A stretch of 64,000 nt of DNA from Onthomorpha sp937906975 (GTDB lineage: Bacteria; Bacteroidota; Bacteroidia; Bacteroidales; P3). The notes beneath the pieces are model-generated. The model saw nothing but the letters and a program-made list of their open reading frames with translations. It was not told the DNA's origin and did no database searches. Below are positions 7,712 to 16,604 of this stretch, in pieces. How positions within the stretch are numbered: position 1 is the first letter of the stretch; each line of letters opens with the position of its first letter. The stretch covers positions 134,310 to 198,309 of the forward strand of contig JAZLDH010000009.1 of the NCBI GenBank assembly GCA_045614605.1, read 5' to 3'. The position numbers and the translations under genes are program-made.

Positions 7712-8215
7712 ATGATAAAGAGATTGTTTGTCTTATTTGTTATATGTTTTATTTGCGGAAGTCTTTTCTGTCAAGAAAATGCAATTTATCACAATCTTGA
7801 CAATGGCTATTCTGTACAATATCCTAATGGTTGGGAGTTGGAAGAGGACCAAGAGAATGGAACGATAACTATATATAAAAACAATCAAAATTCTTTAATA
7901 CATACTCATCTTCAAATAAGTAGTGCACTGTGGGAAGATGGCAGTTTAGAGGAATTTGTCAAAGCTATCAATTTAGAAGATATGAAGGATTTATACTCAG
8001 ACTTTGCTATAATTGAGCACAATCAAGAGCAAGATGAGTGTATGTATGAGGTTACTTATCTTTTGAATGATGTGAAAGTAAATAGTATTTTTTCTTTTTT
8101 AAAGATAGAAGATCAAATTTTTATTTTCCTTGCAATGGCACAAGATGATGAGAATTACGAATTAGACAAAGAAGTCTTTATCAATATAATAGAGAGTATT
8201 GAATTTCAAAACTAA
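7712..8215 (+). CDS. Secreted PsbP-like small protein inserted in the rnf operon
   Basis: I do not recognise a named family with certainty. The 167-residue product has a clear signal peptide (about 1-20, ending SLFCQ) and no lipobox. The mature part is acidic and starts with YSVQYPNGWEL (33-43), a motif typical of PsbP/DUF1795-like domains, and it ends in a predicted strand/helix pattern (DKEVFINIIESIEF) that fits that fold. It is placed 8 nt after rnfC and 22 nt before rnfD, so it must be cotranscribed with the complex. Standard rnf operons do not carry such a gene. A periplasmic accessory or maturation role for Rnf is possible but only inferred from position. Confidence 0.8.
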   Translation: MIKRLFVLFVICFICGSLFCQENAIYHNLDNGYSVQYPNGWELEEDQENGTITIYKNNQNSLIHTHLQISSALWEDGSLEEFVKAINLEDMKDLYSDFAIIEHNQEQDECMYEVTYLLNDVKVNSIFSFLKIEDQIFIFLAMAQDDENYELDKEVFINIIESIEFQN

Positions 8216-8237
8216 CAAAATAACAAAAATATAAAAG

Positions 8238-9170
8238 ATGGCATTACTTAAAGTTTCAGGATCTCCACACGTTCAAAGCAAAGATACCACACAAAGTATT
8301 ATGTGGAGCGTAGTTATTGCACTAATCCCAGCTTTATTAGTTGGAGTGTATTTTTTCGGATTTAGAGTATTAGCAGTAACCGCAGTATCTGTTGCTGCTT
8401 GTATATTATTTGAATGGTTAATTCAAAAATTCCTATTAAAAGGTGAGCAAACAATTTCAGATGGTTCAGCCGTAATCACTGGTATGCTTTTAGCCTTTAA
8501 TTTGCCTTCAAATATTCCTTTCTATATTGTTGTAATAGGAGCATTAGTTGCGATAGGCATTGGTAAAATGACATTTGGAGGATTAGGAAAGAATCCTTTC
8601 AACCCTGCATTAGTAGGTAGAGTTTTCTTATTCCTTTCTTTCCCAACAAATGTTGCGATGTCAGAATGGCCAACTGCAAAAACAGTAGATGCTTTAACAG
8701 GACCTACCCCTTTGTCTTTAATAAAAAATGGACAAACACCTGAGTTGATGGATACTCTTATTGGAGCAACAGGAGGAAGTTTCGGAGAAGTTTCAGCGAT
8801 TGCTATCATTCTTGGAGGTTTATTTATGCTTTTGAGAAAAGTTATCACATGGCATATTCCTGTTTCTTTCATTGCTTCATCTTGGCTATTTGCTGGCATT
8901 CTTTATTTGGCAGGAATCACTGTTGATCCTACAACTCATATTCTTGCTGGTGGACTTATGCTTGGTGCAATCTTTATGGCGACCGATATGGCTACAAGTC
9001 CAATTACAAAAACAGGACAAATAATATTTGGTGTTGGTTGTGGTTTACTTACAATCATATTCCGTTGTTTCGGACCAATGCCTGAGGGAGTTTCTTTCGC
9101 AATATTGATTATGAATGCACTTACTCCTTTAATTAACAAGATGTGTAAACCAAAGAGATTTGGTTATTAA
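8238..9170 (+). CDS. rnfD: Rnf complex subunit D (membrane, flavin-binding)
   Basis: Integral membrane subunit with covalently attached FMN; part of the ion-conducting core. The 310 residues begin SGSPHVQSKDTTQSIMW, as in the RnfD/NqrB family, and contain about nine hydrophobic helices and the GATGGSFGEVSA motif near residue 178, whose threonine is the expected flavinylation site. DGSAVITGMLLAFNLP near 76 is another family signature. It is followed 20 nt later by rnfG. Confidence 0.95.
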   Translation: MALLKVSGSPHVQSKDTTQSIMWSVVIALIPALLVGVYFFGFRVLAVTAVSVAACILFEWLIQKFLLKGEQTISDGSAVITGMLLAFNLPSNIPFYIVVIGALVAIGIGKMTFGGLGKNPFNPALVGRVFLFLSFPTNVAMSEWPTAKTVDALTGPTPLSLIKNGQTPELMDTLIGATGGSFGEVSAIAIILGGLFMLLRKVITWHIPVSFIASSWLFAGILYLAGITVDPTTHILAGGLMLGAIFMATDMATSPITKTGQIIFGVGCGLLTIIFRCFGPMPEGVSFAILIMNALTPLINKMCKPKRFGY

Positions 9171-9190
9171 TAATAAAAAACGATAGAATT

Positions 9191-9790
9191 ATGGCAAAAT
9201 TAAATTCTTCATTAAAAAATATGGTAATGTCATTAGCCATTATCTCTTTTGGAGCTTCTGCAATTCTTGGAAGTGTTTATGTATTGACGAAAAGCCCAAT
9301 TGAAAAAGCTGCAGAAGAAAAGAAAACTAATGCTATCAAAGAAGTATTACCTACAAATGCCAATATGAAAATAGGAAATCCTGTAGAGATTTCAATAGAT
9401 TCTTATTCAGAAAAGTTCACTATATATCCTGCTTTTGAGAACGATGAGCTTATTGCAGTGGCTGTGGAAACTTTTGATAACAACGGATATGGTGGACAAA
9501 TAAAATCTATGGTTGGATTCGATGCTGAGGGTAAGATTGTAAACTATGCAATATTATCAATGAGCGAAACACCTGGATTAGGAGAAAAAGCAACTTCTTG
9601 GTTTAAGACTGCAAGAAACAAACAAGACATAAGAGGTAAGAATCCATCAGAAGAAAGTTTCAAAGTAAGCAAAGACGGAGGAGAAATAGATGCAATCACA
9701 GCATCAACCATTACTTCAAGAGCATTTTTAGCTTCTGTGAAAACTGCTTACAATGTATTTATGGAATATCAAAAACAACAAAACAAATAA
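9191..9790 (+). CDS. rnfG: Rnf complex subunit G (covalent FMN)
   Basis: Subunit with one N-terminal transmembrane helix (about 12-32) and an extracytoplasmic FMN-binding domain. The 199 residues show the flavinylation sequence DAITASTITSRA near 164-175, in which a threonine is expected to carry FMN through a phosphoester bond, and the earlier SETPGLGEKA motif near 119-128. No flavin transferase (apbE) gene lies in the window. rnfE starts 4 nt after the stop. Confidence 0.95.
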   Translation: MAKLNSSLKNMVMSLAIISFGASAILGSVYVLTKSPIEKAAEEKKTNAIKEVLPTNANMKIGNPVEISIDSYSEKFTIYPAFENDELIAVAVETFDNNGYGGQIKSMVGFDAEGKIVNYAILSMSETPGLGEKATSWFKTARNKQDIRGKNPSEESFKVSKDGGEIDAITASTITSRAFLASVKTAYNVFMEYQKQQNK

Positions 9791-9794
9791 GGCT

Positions 9795-10382
9795 ATGAAT
9801 AAGTTTAAGATTATAATAAATGGTATCATAAAAGAAAACCCTGTTTTTTGTTTATTGTTAGGTATGTGTCCTACATTAGGAACTACAACCTCTGCGATAA
9901 ACGGAATGGGTATGGGATTATGTACAACATTCGTTTTAATATTGAGTAATATTGCGATTTCTTTATTAAAGAATCTTGTTCCAGACAAAGTAAGAATCCC
10001 TGCTTTCATTGTAATTATTGCCTCTTTCGTAACAGTATTGCAACTATGTATGCAAGCATATTTACCTTCACTTTACGAAAGTTTAGGATTGTTTATTCCG
10101 TTGATTGTTGTAAACTGTTTGATTTTAGGACGTGCAGAAGCCTTTGCAAGCAAGAATAACGTTGTAAACTCTATGTTTGACGGAATCGGAATGGGACTTG
10201 GATTCACTCTTGGCTTAACAGTCTTAGGTATAGTTAGAGAAGTATTAGGTTCAGGCTCTATTTTCGGAATGAAATTCATAGGAGATGCTGACGGAATCTT
10301 AATATTCGTTCTTGCACCAGGAGCATTCATAGCATTAGGCTATCTAATTGCAATAGTGAACAAGTTAAAATCAAAACAATAA
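9795..10382 (+). CDS. rnfE: Rnf complex subunit E (integral membrane)
   Basis: Six-helix membrane subunit; with RnfA it forms the inverted-repeat pair at the centre of the complex. The 195 residues carry KENPVFCLLLGMCPTLGTTTSAINGMGMG, the RnfE form (RnfA instead has a NNFVLSRFLGICPFLG-type start). The ATG at 9795 follows the rnfG stop by 4 nt; a longer in-frame reading overlapping rnfG is not supported by homology. A terminator follows at 10408, so the operon ends here and no rnfA is present where Bacteroidetes operons normally have it. Confidence 0.93.
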   Translation: MNKFKIIINGIIKENPVFCLLLGMCPTLGTTTSAINGMGMGLCTTFVLILSNIAISLLKNLVPDKVRIPAFIVIIASFVTVLQLCMQAYLPSLYESLGLFIPLIVVNCLILGRAEAFASKNNVVNSMFDGIGMGLGFTLGLTVLGIVREVLGSGSIFGMKFIGDADGILIFVLAPGAFIALGYLIAIVNKLKSKQ

Positions 10383-10407
10383 TACAAAATAATAAATTAT
10401 TATAAAG

Positions 10408-10446
10408 AATCAGTCGTTGAATATTGTTTCAGCGACTGATTTTTTC
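10408..10446 (+). terminator. Intrinsic terminator after rnfE
   Basis: AATCAGTCG (10408-10416) pairs with CGACTGATT (10433-10441); TTGAA/TTTCA extends the stem with a bulge. A T run follows. The hairpin's right arm lies between the -33 and -7 positions of the next promoter, so terminator and promoter share bases. Confidence 0.8.
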
Positions 10447-10447
10447 G

Positions 10448-10455
10448 TATCTTTG
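10448..10455 (+). promoter_or_regulatory. -7 box of the M14 carboxypeptidase gene
   Basis: TATCTTTG followed by CAAAA, ending only 6 nt before the ATG at 10462. With transcription normally starting about 7 nt downstream of this box, the mRNA should have almost no leader. The -33 position (about 10424-10427) reads TTGT, a partial match inside the rnfE terminator. Confidence 0.65.
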
Positions 10456-10461
10456 CAAAAT

Positions 10462-12135
10462 ATGAGAAAGATTATCATTTTTATTTTGTTTTGTTGCAGT
10501 TTTATTCCTTGCTTTTGCCAAGAATATGACAAGGTAAAAACCGCTTTAAACGAAAAAGGAGAAGCTAAAATATTAGTAAAAGCAAACGAAAACAATATAG
10601 AACACTTGTCTTTGTTTACAAGCATTGATTGTAAAAAAGAAAACGAATATCTTGTCTATGTAAGCCAAAAACAATTCAACAAATTCCTAACCTTAGGCTT
10701 AGATTACAGACTTTATCAAGAAGAAAAAAACGAAAAATCACTACAAGTAGCAACCACACTTGAACAAATGAATCAGTGGAATCGCTATCCCTCATATCAA
10801 GTCTATGTAGATTTCATGCAAGGCCTTGCACAAGAATTTCCAAACATTTGCAGATTAGACACAATAGGCCTTTCAACAGAAAATCGTCTAATTCTATCAC
10901 TTAGAATCTACAACAACACCTCAGAAAACAATCCAAAATTCTTTTATAGCTCCACAATGCACGGAGATGAGCTTACAGGAACAGTTGTTTTAATGCGTTT
11001 GGCAGACTATCTTTTAAGAAATCACCAAACAGAGAGCGAGATAGGACAACTAATCTCAGATATGCAAATCTATATCTGTCCTATTGCAAATCCAGACGGA
11101 GTTTATGCAGGAGGAAACAACAATGTTTCAAATGCAACAAGATATAACGCAAACTATGTTGATTTAAACCGTAATTTTCCTAATCCAAAATATGGACAAC
11201 ACCCAGATGAAGAGCCACATCAGGTAGAAACCTTAGCATTTATGCAATACGCATTAGAAGAGGACTTTGACCTATCAATCAATCTTCACACAGGAGCAGA
11301 GGTTTGCAACTATCCTTGGGACTCATGGCGTGAAGACCAAAGACTACACCCAGACAGAGATTGGTTTATCTCGATTTGTCAAGAATTTGTTTCCCAAGTT
11401 AGAAGTGCAGGAAACCAAAATTATTTCACAGATGTGTCATCTTCTGGAATAATCAACGGAGGCGATTGGTATAGAATCTATGGTTCGCGTCAAGATTGGC
11501 AATGTTGGTACACCAAAGCAAGAGAACTAACCTTAGAGATAAGCACCACAAAATCACCTTCCTCAAATCTTTTACCACAATATTGGACTAAATTAAAAGA
11601 TGGCTTAATTGGTTTTATAAGCAACTCATTAACAGGAGTAGAAGGCCAAATAAAAGACATAACAAACAACGAATCAATAGCAAATGCAACAATAGAGGTT
11701 TTAGAGTTAGATTTTGATTCATTATTTACCTATTCCAATAACCAAGGATATTATTTTCGTCCATTACTTTCTGGCAATTACCAAGTAAAAGTACACGCAC
11801 AAGGCTACAACGACACAATTATAAACATAAACATAGATCACAATTCAACCTTAGAGCAAGATATTTACCTGTCTCCTAGCCTAACCTCATTATCCCTTAT
11901 AGATGAAACTTCAAGTGAACCAATAATTTACCCTAACCCATGTAGCGACAAAATATTCCTAAGAGATAGAAAATTTTTTGCGTACAAAATTTTAAATTCT
12001 CAAAGAAAAAAAATAATAAAGCAAAGAGAAAATAACTTAAGGCAAATAGATGTTTCTTATTTACCAGCAGGAGTATATTTTCTTACTTTATTTTCAGAAG
12101 AAGGAACACAAACTTTAACTTTCATAAAGCAATAA
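10462..12135 (+). CDS. Secreted M14 zinc carboxypeptidase with T9SS sorting domain
   Basis: Predicted extracellular metallocarboxypeptidase. The 557 residues comprise a signal peptide (1-19, ending CFCQ), a propeptide-like region, an M14 domain, a carboxypeptidase-regulatory-like beta domain (about 395-470) and a C-terminal T9SS type A sorting domain (about 485-557, from IYPNPCSDKIFLRD to LPAGVYFLTLF). Zinc ligands are H167 and E170 in MHGDE and H276 in NLHTG; DLNRNFPNP is the substrate-binding segment, and E359 in ELTLEIS is the probable catalytic glutamate. I start at 10462 because it gives the signal peptide. Third codon positions are strikingly A/C-rich compared with the T/G-rich tamL gene downstream. 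Confidence 0.92.
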   Translation: MRKIIIFILFCCSFIPCFCQEYDKVKTALNEKGEAKILVKANENNIEHLSLFTSIDCKKENEYLVYVSQKQFNKFLTLGLDYRLYQEEKNEKSLQVATTLEQMNQWNRYPSYQVYVDFMQGLAQEFPNICRLDTIGLSTENRLILSLRIYNNTSENNPKFFYSSTMHGDELTGTVVLMRLADYLLRNHQTESEIGQLISDMQIYICPIANPDGVYAGGNNNVSNATRYNANYVDLNRNFPNPKYGQHPDEEPHQVETLAFMQYALEEDFDLSINLHTGAEVCNYPWDSWREDQRLHPDRDWFISICQEFVSQVRSAGNQNYFTDVSSSGIINGGDWYRIYGSRQDWQCWYTKARELTLEISTTKSPSSNLLPQYWTKLKDGLIGFISNSLTGVEGQIKDITNNESIANATIEVLELDFDSLFTYSNNQGYYFRPLLSGNYQVKVHAQGYNDTIININIDHNSTLEQDIYLSPSLTSLSLIDETSSEPIIYPNPCSDKIFLRDRKFFAYKILNSQRKKIIKQRENNLRQIDVSYLPAGVYFLTLFSEEGTQTLTFIKQ

Positions 12136-12150
12136 AAAATAGAATTAAAT

Positions 12151-12942
12151 ATGAAAAACGTAAATAGATTTTTAGTATTAGCAACTTTTTTGAGCCTATG
12201 TTTTTGCTCAATGCTTAATGCACAAGAAAGAAGAGAGGAAATTACAGGACAAGACACCGCTATCAGTACTCCTTTCTTTACAGCCTCAGCGGGTTGGACC
12301 TTTCCCTTTGGAGAAATGGGCAATAGATATAATTCGTTTTTAAATATCAACACAAATTTAGGTTGGAAAACTCAACAAAATTGGATTTATTATTTTGAAT
12401 TTGGTTTTCAATTTGGTTCAGACAATGTGAAAATCAAAAATGATATACTTTCAGGAATGTTAGTTAATACTTCCGACCCCTTTGTTATTGGACAAGATGG
12501 CACAAATGCGGGAGTTGTTGCATATAATAGAAATTTAAGTTTCTCAGCTTTTGCAGGTAAGGTGATACCTCTATGGTTTTCTAATCCAAATTCAGGATTG
12601 ATGATTACTGTGGGTGCAGGTTTTTTGCAACATCAAATAATTTATCAACCTACTCTTACTGAAGCACCACAAATTCAAAATGATTACGCTTACGGATACG
12701 ACAGACAAATGCGTGGAGCTATGGTTTCTGGATTTTTAGGTTACATTCACATGAGTAAAAAGAACTTTGCAAATTTCTATCTCGGAGTTCAATTTGATAA
12801 TGCTTGGACAAAGATGACAAGAGATTATCAATTTGATTTGAGAGGAGGCGATAACAATCTTTATTATGATGGAATGCTAACTCTAAAAATAGGTTGGATG
12901 TTTCCTTTCTATGGAAGAGATGCCGATAAGATATACTACTAA
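12151..12942 (+). CDS. Predicted outer membrane beta-barrel protein
   Basis: Function unknown. The 263 residues start with a signal peptide (about 1-25, ending MLNAQ) followed by alternating aromatic/polar strands such as FFTASAGWTFPFG, NWIYYFEFGFQFG and GMLTLKIGWMFPF, ending in aromatic residues as outer membrane barrels do. It starts 15 nt after the carboxypeptidase stop and ends 10 nt before kdtA, so it is likely cotranscribed with kdtA and tamL. The context is envelope biogenesis. No catalytic motif is visible. Confidence 0.8.
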   Translation: MKNVNRFLVLATFLSLCFCSMLNAQERREEITGQDTAISTPFFTASAGWTFPFGEMGNRYNSFLNINTNLGWKTQQNWIYYFEFGFQFGSDNVKIKNDILSGMLVNTSDPFVIGQDGTNAGVVAYNRNLSFSAFAGKVIPLWFSNPNSGLMITVGAGFLQHQIIYQPTLTEAPQIQNDYAYGYDRQMRGAMVSGFLGYIHMSKKNFANFYLGVQFDNAWTKMTRDYQFDLRGGDNNLYYDGMLTLKIGWMFPFYGRDADKIYY

Positions 12943-12952
12943 TTTTTAGATT

Positions 12953-14179
12953 ATGAGTTTTTTATATAATATTTTCATTTATTTTTACATAGGCATACTT
13001 TACCTCATCTCGCCTTTTAACAAAAAAGTTAAAACAATGTTAAAGGGTGAAAAGGAGTGTTTTGGTAAATTAGAAAACATAAAAAGCTCAGATAAAATAG
13101 CATGGTTTCATTGTGCTTCTTTGGGGGAATTTGAGCAAGGACGTCCTTTGATTGAGGAGGTTAAAAAACAGTTTCCTCAATATAAGATTTTGCTTTCTTT
13201 CTACTCTCCTTCGGGATATGAGGCAATGAAGAATTATTCCTTAGCCGATTGGGTGGTTTATCTTCCTAATGACACAAAAAAGAATGCAAAGAAATTCGTT
13301 TCTATTGTAAAGCCTGATTTAATATTTTTTGTAAAATATGAGTTTTGGTACAACTATATTTCTGCTCTAAAAGGCAGAAGATTATTCCAAGTCTCGTTAA
13401 TTCTTAGAGAGAGTCAATATTTCTTTTCATGGTATGGGAAATGGTTTGCAAAGCAACTTAGATACTTTGAGCATTTCTTTGTACAAAATCAAGAAACCGC
13501 AAATCTATTAAACAAAATTGGCTATAAAAATGTAACAATAAGCGGAGATACAAGATTTGATAGGGTAATGAGAATTGCAAACAATGCTAAATCGTTTGCT
13601 GATATAGAAGAATTTTGCAGAGGTGATAAGAAGATAATTTTAGCAGGCAGTTCGTGGTTGACAGATGAAAGAATTATTGAAAAGGCTATTAAAAATCTAA
13701 ATGTAAAGTTAATAATTGCTCCTCATATTGTGGGAGAGGCTCATATAAACGAGATACAAAAACTTTTCCCTAATTCAATTCTTTATTCCGAATTGGCTGA
13801 AAACAAAAAGGAGTCTGATGTTTTAATTATCAACTGCATAGGAATTTTATCTAATCTTTATCAGTATTGCGACATTGCTTACATTGGAGGTGGTTTTGGC
13901 GTGGGTATTCACAATACTTTGGAGGCTGCAACTTTTGGAAAGCCTATTTGTTTTGGTACAAACTATCATAAATTTCAAGAGGCAGTGGATTTGATAAATT
14001 TAAAGGCGGCTTATAGCATAAATAATGAGGAAGAGTTAAGGCAAGTCTTTGAACAATTGCTCAATAACGAAGAGGTGTATAACAATTCTGCTAAGGCTTC
14101 TAGAAATTATGTGGGAGAAAAAATTGGTGCTTGTAATAAGATAATCAACCATCTATCAAAACAAGATGAAAGCAAGTAA
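12953..14179 (+). CDS. kdtA: 3-deoxy-D-manno-octulosonic acid (Kdo) transferase
   Basis: Membrane-anchored glycosyltransferase (GT30) that adds Kdo from CMP-Kdo to the lipid A precursor at the cytoplasmic face. The 408 residues have an N-terminal membrane segment (about 5-22), the family motif WFHCASLGEFEQGRPLIEEV (51-70) with the catalytic Glu59, and the C-terminal donor-binding region with YIGGGFGVGIHNTLEAATFGKP. The gene overlaps the start of tamL by 14 nt, indicating cotranscription. lpxB lies elsewhere in the window at 22254. Confidence 0.94.
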   Translation: MSFLYNIFIYFYIGILYLISPFNKKVKTMLKGEKECFGKLENIKSSDKIAWFHCASLGEFEQGRPLIEEVKKQFPQYKILLSFYSPSGYEAMKNYSLADWVVYLPNDTKKNAKKFVSIVKPDLIFFVKYEFWYNYISALKGRRLFQVSLILRESQYFFSWYGKWFAKQLRYFEHFFVQNQETANLLNKIGYKNVTISGDTRFDRVMRIANNAKSFADIEEFCRGDKKIILAGSSWLTDERIIEKAIKNLNVKLIIAPHIVGEAHINEIQKLFPNSILYSELAENKKESDVLIINCIGILSNLYQYCDIAYIGGGFGVGIHNTLEAATFGKPICFGTNYHKFQEAVDLINLKAAYSINNEEELRQVFEQLLNNEEVYNNSAKASRNYVGEKIGACNKIINHLSKQDESK

Positions 14180-16571
14180 GTTTTTATATCTACTGTTGAT
14201 AATAATATGTTTATCCTCTTGTGCCCCTTCTAAATTCATAAGAGAAGATGGTTATCTTTTGTCTAAAAACAAGGTTATTAGCAATTCTAATCTTATTGAT
14301 AAGTCCGATTTAAAAAACTTAATAAAACAAGACCCTAATGGCAAGTTTCTCGGAGTGAAATGGGGTATGTATTTCTATTCTCTCTCGGAGGTTGGCGATA
14401 ATGATTCTATAAATTTTCTATCAAGACGTGTTTTTAGAACCTTAGGTTCAAAGCCTGTTGAAATTAACAACAAACTTACAAAAAACACTGTTGAGGATAT
14501 GAAAATATATCTTAAAACTAAGGGTGTTTTCAATGCAAAGGTCAAGGATAGTTTAACACTTGTAAAAAAATGGTATGCTCCTTGGACAACATATAAAACA
14601 AGACGTAACATAATTTACGTTGTTGATATTCCTACTCGTTATAAAATCAATAATTTTTCTTTGTATTCAAAGGACAGTTCTTTGAAAGAAGAGATTGCTT
14701 CTATGAAAGAATTGGATAAGATAAAGAAAGGTGATTATTATGATGAGGATATTTTAAAGCAGATAAGAACAGAGGTTACTTCTAATTTGAGAAGTAAGGG
14801 TTATTTTTCGTTTAATGAAAAATATATTGAGTTTGCTGTTGATACAAACTTAAATTCTAATGCTCTTAACATAGAATTGATTATTAAATCTCCTTCTTAT
14901 AAAAAGAATGACTCTATAATTGAGTTAAAACACAAGCCTTATAAAATCAATAAGATATTTATTTATCCTGATTACTATCCTGCTACTTCTTCTCTTTACA
15001 CCCCTCCTATTGATACTTCTTTGGTTTTTCATCAACAAACAAAAAAATCAAAAAGTTCTTCTTTTTATTTTATCAGAAGCAAGCATCAGTCTATTAAGGA
15101 TAAGCCTATTGCAAGGAGTGTGTTATTACAAAAAAACAATCTTTTCTCTCCTGCTTTGGCAAAAAACACTTTTGATGCTCTTTCTCAGCTTCAAAATTTT
15201 AAATACATAGATATTTCATTCACTCCTTTGGAAAATGAGTTGGATAAGGATACTTTGGATTTGGATTGTTTGGTAAAGCTTTCTATGGCTAAGCCTATAA
15301 ATCTTACAAGCTCTTTTGAGTTTAATTTTTCTAATGCAAACAATAGTTTAAACATACAAAATAGTTCTACTCTTGGTTCTGAAATAAATTTTGGTTTTTC
15401 TCATAATAATCTTTTTAAGGGTGCTGAAATTTTTTCTACCAATATTAAATTAGCTGCTGAGGTAAGGAGTGATATTTTCTCTAATAAGGGTGAAAATAGA
15501 TGGAGTTTTTTCAATGCTTTTGAGTTTGGATTTGATTTCGGAATAGAATTACCTCGTTTCTTAGCTCCTTTTAGTACTAATTTTTATTCTATGAATTTCC
15601 GCCCTCACACTTCTTTGCGTATGGCTTTCAATACTCAAAAGAGAACTTATTTTGATAGAAATATTTCTACTTTAAATTATGAATATTCTTGGCGTACAAG
15701 TAATCATAACTTGTTTTCTTTTATTCCTTTGGAGTTAAACTATGTGGATTTGGAGATAACTGATGATAGTTACAACGCTTTGATTCAGAGTTTGGATAAA
15801 AGGATTCAGTATCAAATGACAGACCACATGGTGATGGATACAAGATTTAGTTTTACTTACAATGGTCAAGATATTGAAAAGAGAAAAAACTTCAATTATA
15901 TAAGAACAAATTTAGAAGCTGCAGGAAACTTATTGTATTTGCTTAGCAATGTCTTTAATCAAGCAAAGAATAGTAATGGTCAATACGAGGTTTTTAATAT
16001 TCCTTATTCGCAATATGTAAGAGCAGACTTTGATTTTGTAAGATATTTCTATATAAACGAGAAAAGTAGCTTTGTTGCTCGTTTCTTCTCTGGCTATGGT
16101 TATTATTATGGTAATGCAAATAGTTTGCCATACGAAAAGAGTTTTTTTGCAGGAGGTGCAAACAACAACAGAGCTTGGCAATTAAGAGAATTAGGTCCAG
16201 GAGCAAGTTCTCCACAATCGGAATTGAGATTTGACAGAGCGGGAGATATTGCAATAGGTGGTAATATTGAATATCGTTTTCCTATAAGTGGAATTTTTGA
16301 AGGTGCAACATTTATTGATGCGGGTAACATTTGGACAATAAATGAGCAGAAAGGATTTGAAAACGGACAGTTTGAATTTAATGACTTTTATAAAGAATTT
16401 GCAATTGGAGGTGGTTTAGGACTTCGTCTTAACATTCAATTTCTAATTATACGTCTTGATTTAGCTATGAAACTACATGACCCATCTAAACCTGAGGGAA
16501 GTCGTTGGGTAGTAAAAGATGCAAACTTTAATGACTTACAATTGCAATTTGGTATTGGATATCCATTTTAA
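14166..16571 (+). CDS. Lipidated TamA/BamA-family outer membrane protein (TamL-like)
   Basis: Omp85-superfamily barrel. The 801 residues begin with a lipoprotein signal (LSSC, lipidated Cys19), then POTRA-like repeats (to about 400; KMYFYSLSEVG-type and KTKGVFNAKVKDSL segments) and a 16-strand bacterial surface antigen domain ending in FGIGYPF with terminal Phe. The FFAGGANNNRAWQLRELGPG segment near 655-675 is the conserved lid-loop region of BamA/TamA. N-terminal lipidation is the feature that defines TamL of Bacteroidetes. It likely acts with a TamB protein not seen here. Codons are strongly T-ending. Confidence 0.88.
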   Translation: MKASKFLYLLLIIICLSSCAPSKFIREDGYLLSKNKVISNSNLIDKSDLKNLIKQDPNGKFLGVKWGMYFYSLSEVGDNDSINFLSRRVFRTLGSKPVEINNKLTKNTVEDMKIYLKTKGVFNAKVKDSLTLVKKWYAPWTTYKTRRNIIYVVDIPTRYKINNFSLYSKDSSLKEEIASMKELDKIKKGDYYDEDILKQIRTEVTSNLRSKGYFSFNEKYIEFAVDTNLNSNALNIELIIKSPSYKKNDSIIELKHKPYKINKIFIYPDYYPATSSLYTPPIDTSLVFHQQTKKSKSSSFYFIRSKHQSIKDKPIARSVLLQKNNLFSPALAKNTFDALSQLQNFKYIDISFTPLENELDKDTLDLDCLVKLSMAKPINLTSSFEFNFSNANNSLNIQNSSTLGSEINFGFSHNNLFKGAEIFSTNIKLAAEVRSDIFSNKGENRWSFFNAFEFGFDFGIELPRFLAPFSTNFYSMNFRPHTSLRMAFNTQKRTYFDRNISTLNYEYSWRTSNHNLFSFIPLELNYVDLEITDDSYNALIQSLDKRIQYQMTDHMVMDTRFSFTYNGQDIEKRKNFNYIRTNLEAAGNLLYLLSNVFNQAKNSNGQYEVFNIPYSQYVRADFDFVRYFYINEKSSFVARFFSGYGYYYGNANSLPYEKSFFAGGANNNRAWQLRELGPGASSPQSELRFDRAGDIAIGGNIEYRFPISGIFEGATFIDAGNIWTINEQKGFENGQFEFNDFYKEFAIGGGLGLRLNIQFLIIRLDLAMKLHDPSKPEGSRWVVKDANFNDLQLQFGIGYPF

Positions 16572-16575
16572 TTAT

Positions 16576-16583
16576 TATTTTTG
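16576..16583 (+). promoter_or_regulatory. -7 box of the first sugar permease gene
   Basis: TATTTTTG followed by CAAA, 21 nt before the ATG at 16605 and just after the tamL stop. TTTG at 16548-16551 inside tamL is a possible -33 box, although its 24-bp spacing is long. Confidence 0.6.
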
Positions 16584-16604
16584 CAAATTAAAAAAAACTT
16601 TGAT

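Noticed and set aside
8522..8899. Long open frame opposite rnfD
   Set aside because: Shadow of the membrane-protein codons; no start context, no homology, and rnfD is certain. The same applies to 35400-35735, 25072-25422 and 63355-63765 on the minus strand.
9795..10382. Calling this gene rnfA to complete the operon
   Set aside because: The N-terminal sequence (KENPVF...LGMCPTLGTTTSAINGMGMG) is the RnfE form, not the RnfA form.
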